Part shown: positions 63,988 through 64,000 of the stretch, in pieces | Numbering within the stretch: the first letter of the stretch is position 1 | Layout: every line of letters starts with the position of its first letter | Origin: Amanita rubescens | Taxonomy: Eukaryota; Basidiomycota; Agaricomycetes; Agaricales; Amanitaceae | DNA length: 64,000 nucleotides | Direction of reading: 5' to 3' | Assembly (NCBI GenBank): GCA_015039365.1 | Contig: WION01000093.1 | Coordinates: 62,001-126,000 of the forward strand | The notes under the pieces: generated by a model | Seen by the model: the letters and a program-made list of their open reading frames with translations, nothing else | Database searches by the model: none | What the model was told of the DNA's origin: nothing | Made by a program: the position numbers and the translations under genes

Positions 63988-64000
63988 GAGGAGGGACACG

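Overview
The window looks like a chromosomal piece of a filamentous basidiomycete, most likely an Agaricomycete. The evidence is spliceosomal introns of about 49-63 bp in the host genes, a Mig1/CreA-type repressor, a fungal Snf5/Sfh1 protein, a sesquiterpene-synthase-like gene, and Ty3/gypsy (chromodomain), Ty1/copia and hAT elements of fungal type. I cannot name the species.

Bases 1 to about 49,750 are a solid transposable-element island built as a Russian doll. Target-site duplications (TSDs) let the order be read directly. A 5'-truncated gypsy element W (integrase fragments 7380-7558 and 37482-38657, tail 41133-41349, 3' LTR ending 49752) was hit by LTR element X (7559-37481, TSD aggac). 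X was hit in one LTR by gypsy-like Y (7663-22864, TSD acgt) and by a giant palindromic element P2 (22948-25275, TSD gactatct). Y was hit by gypsy Z (9015-19697, TSD ccggg) and by a solo LTR V (19731-20435, TSD ctcat). Z was hit by DNA element T1 (12129-14684, TSD cccttatc). The interior of X carries an apparently intact hAT transposon (32809-36529, TSD agcgtgat) and a small TIR element (29741-30316). W also holds T2 (38659-41132), a T1 relative, and an intact Ty1/copia element (41575-49713, TSD aagtg). On the left are a second palindrome P1 (1-2380), tandem repeats, and a rearranged copia copy (4574-7379) whose inverted LTR suggests autointegration.

The most unusual object is X. It has 324-bp LTRs, no visible protease, reverse transcriptase or integrase, and an interior packed with more than twenty short perfect stem-loops (7-9 bp stems, 3-12 nt loops) that also occur in its LTRs. 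On its sense (minus) strand it has an open frame of 772 + 873 codons, restored exactly when hAT and the small TIR element are removed. On the opposite strand there is a long series of about 50-bp intron-like segments with good donor, branch and acceptor motifs.

From about 50.2 kb the sequence becomes gene-dense host DNA: a DCAF-like WD40 gene (minus) divergent from a creA/mig1 gene (plus) across a 222-bp shared promoter; a 2.9-kb stretch with no supported gene; a degenerate terpene-synthase-like gene flanked by a duplicated segment; a small hypothetical gene; an MBD4-like thymine DNA glycosylase; and a Snf5/Sfh1 chromatin-remodelling subunit at the right edge. The four well-resolved host genes (WD40, creA, glycosylase, Snf5) splice into open frames; where I counted codons (creA 703 aa, glycosylase 207 aa, Snf5 404 aa) the lengths are whole numbers.
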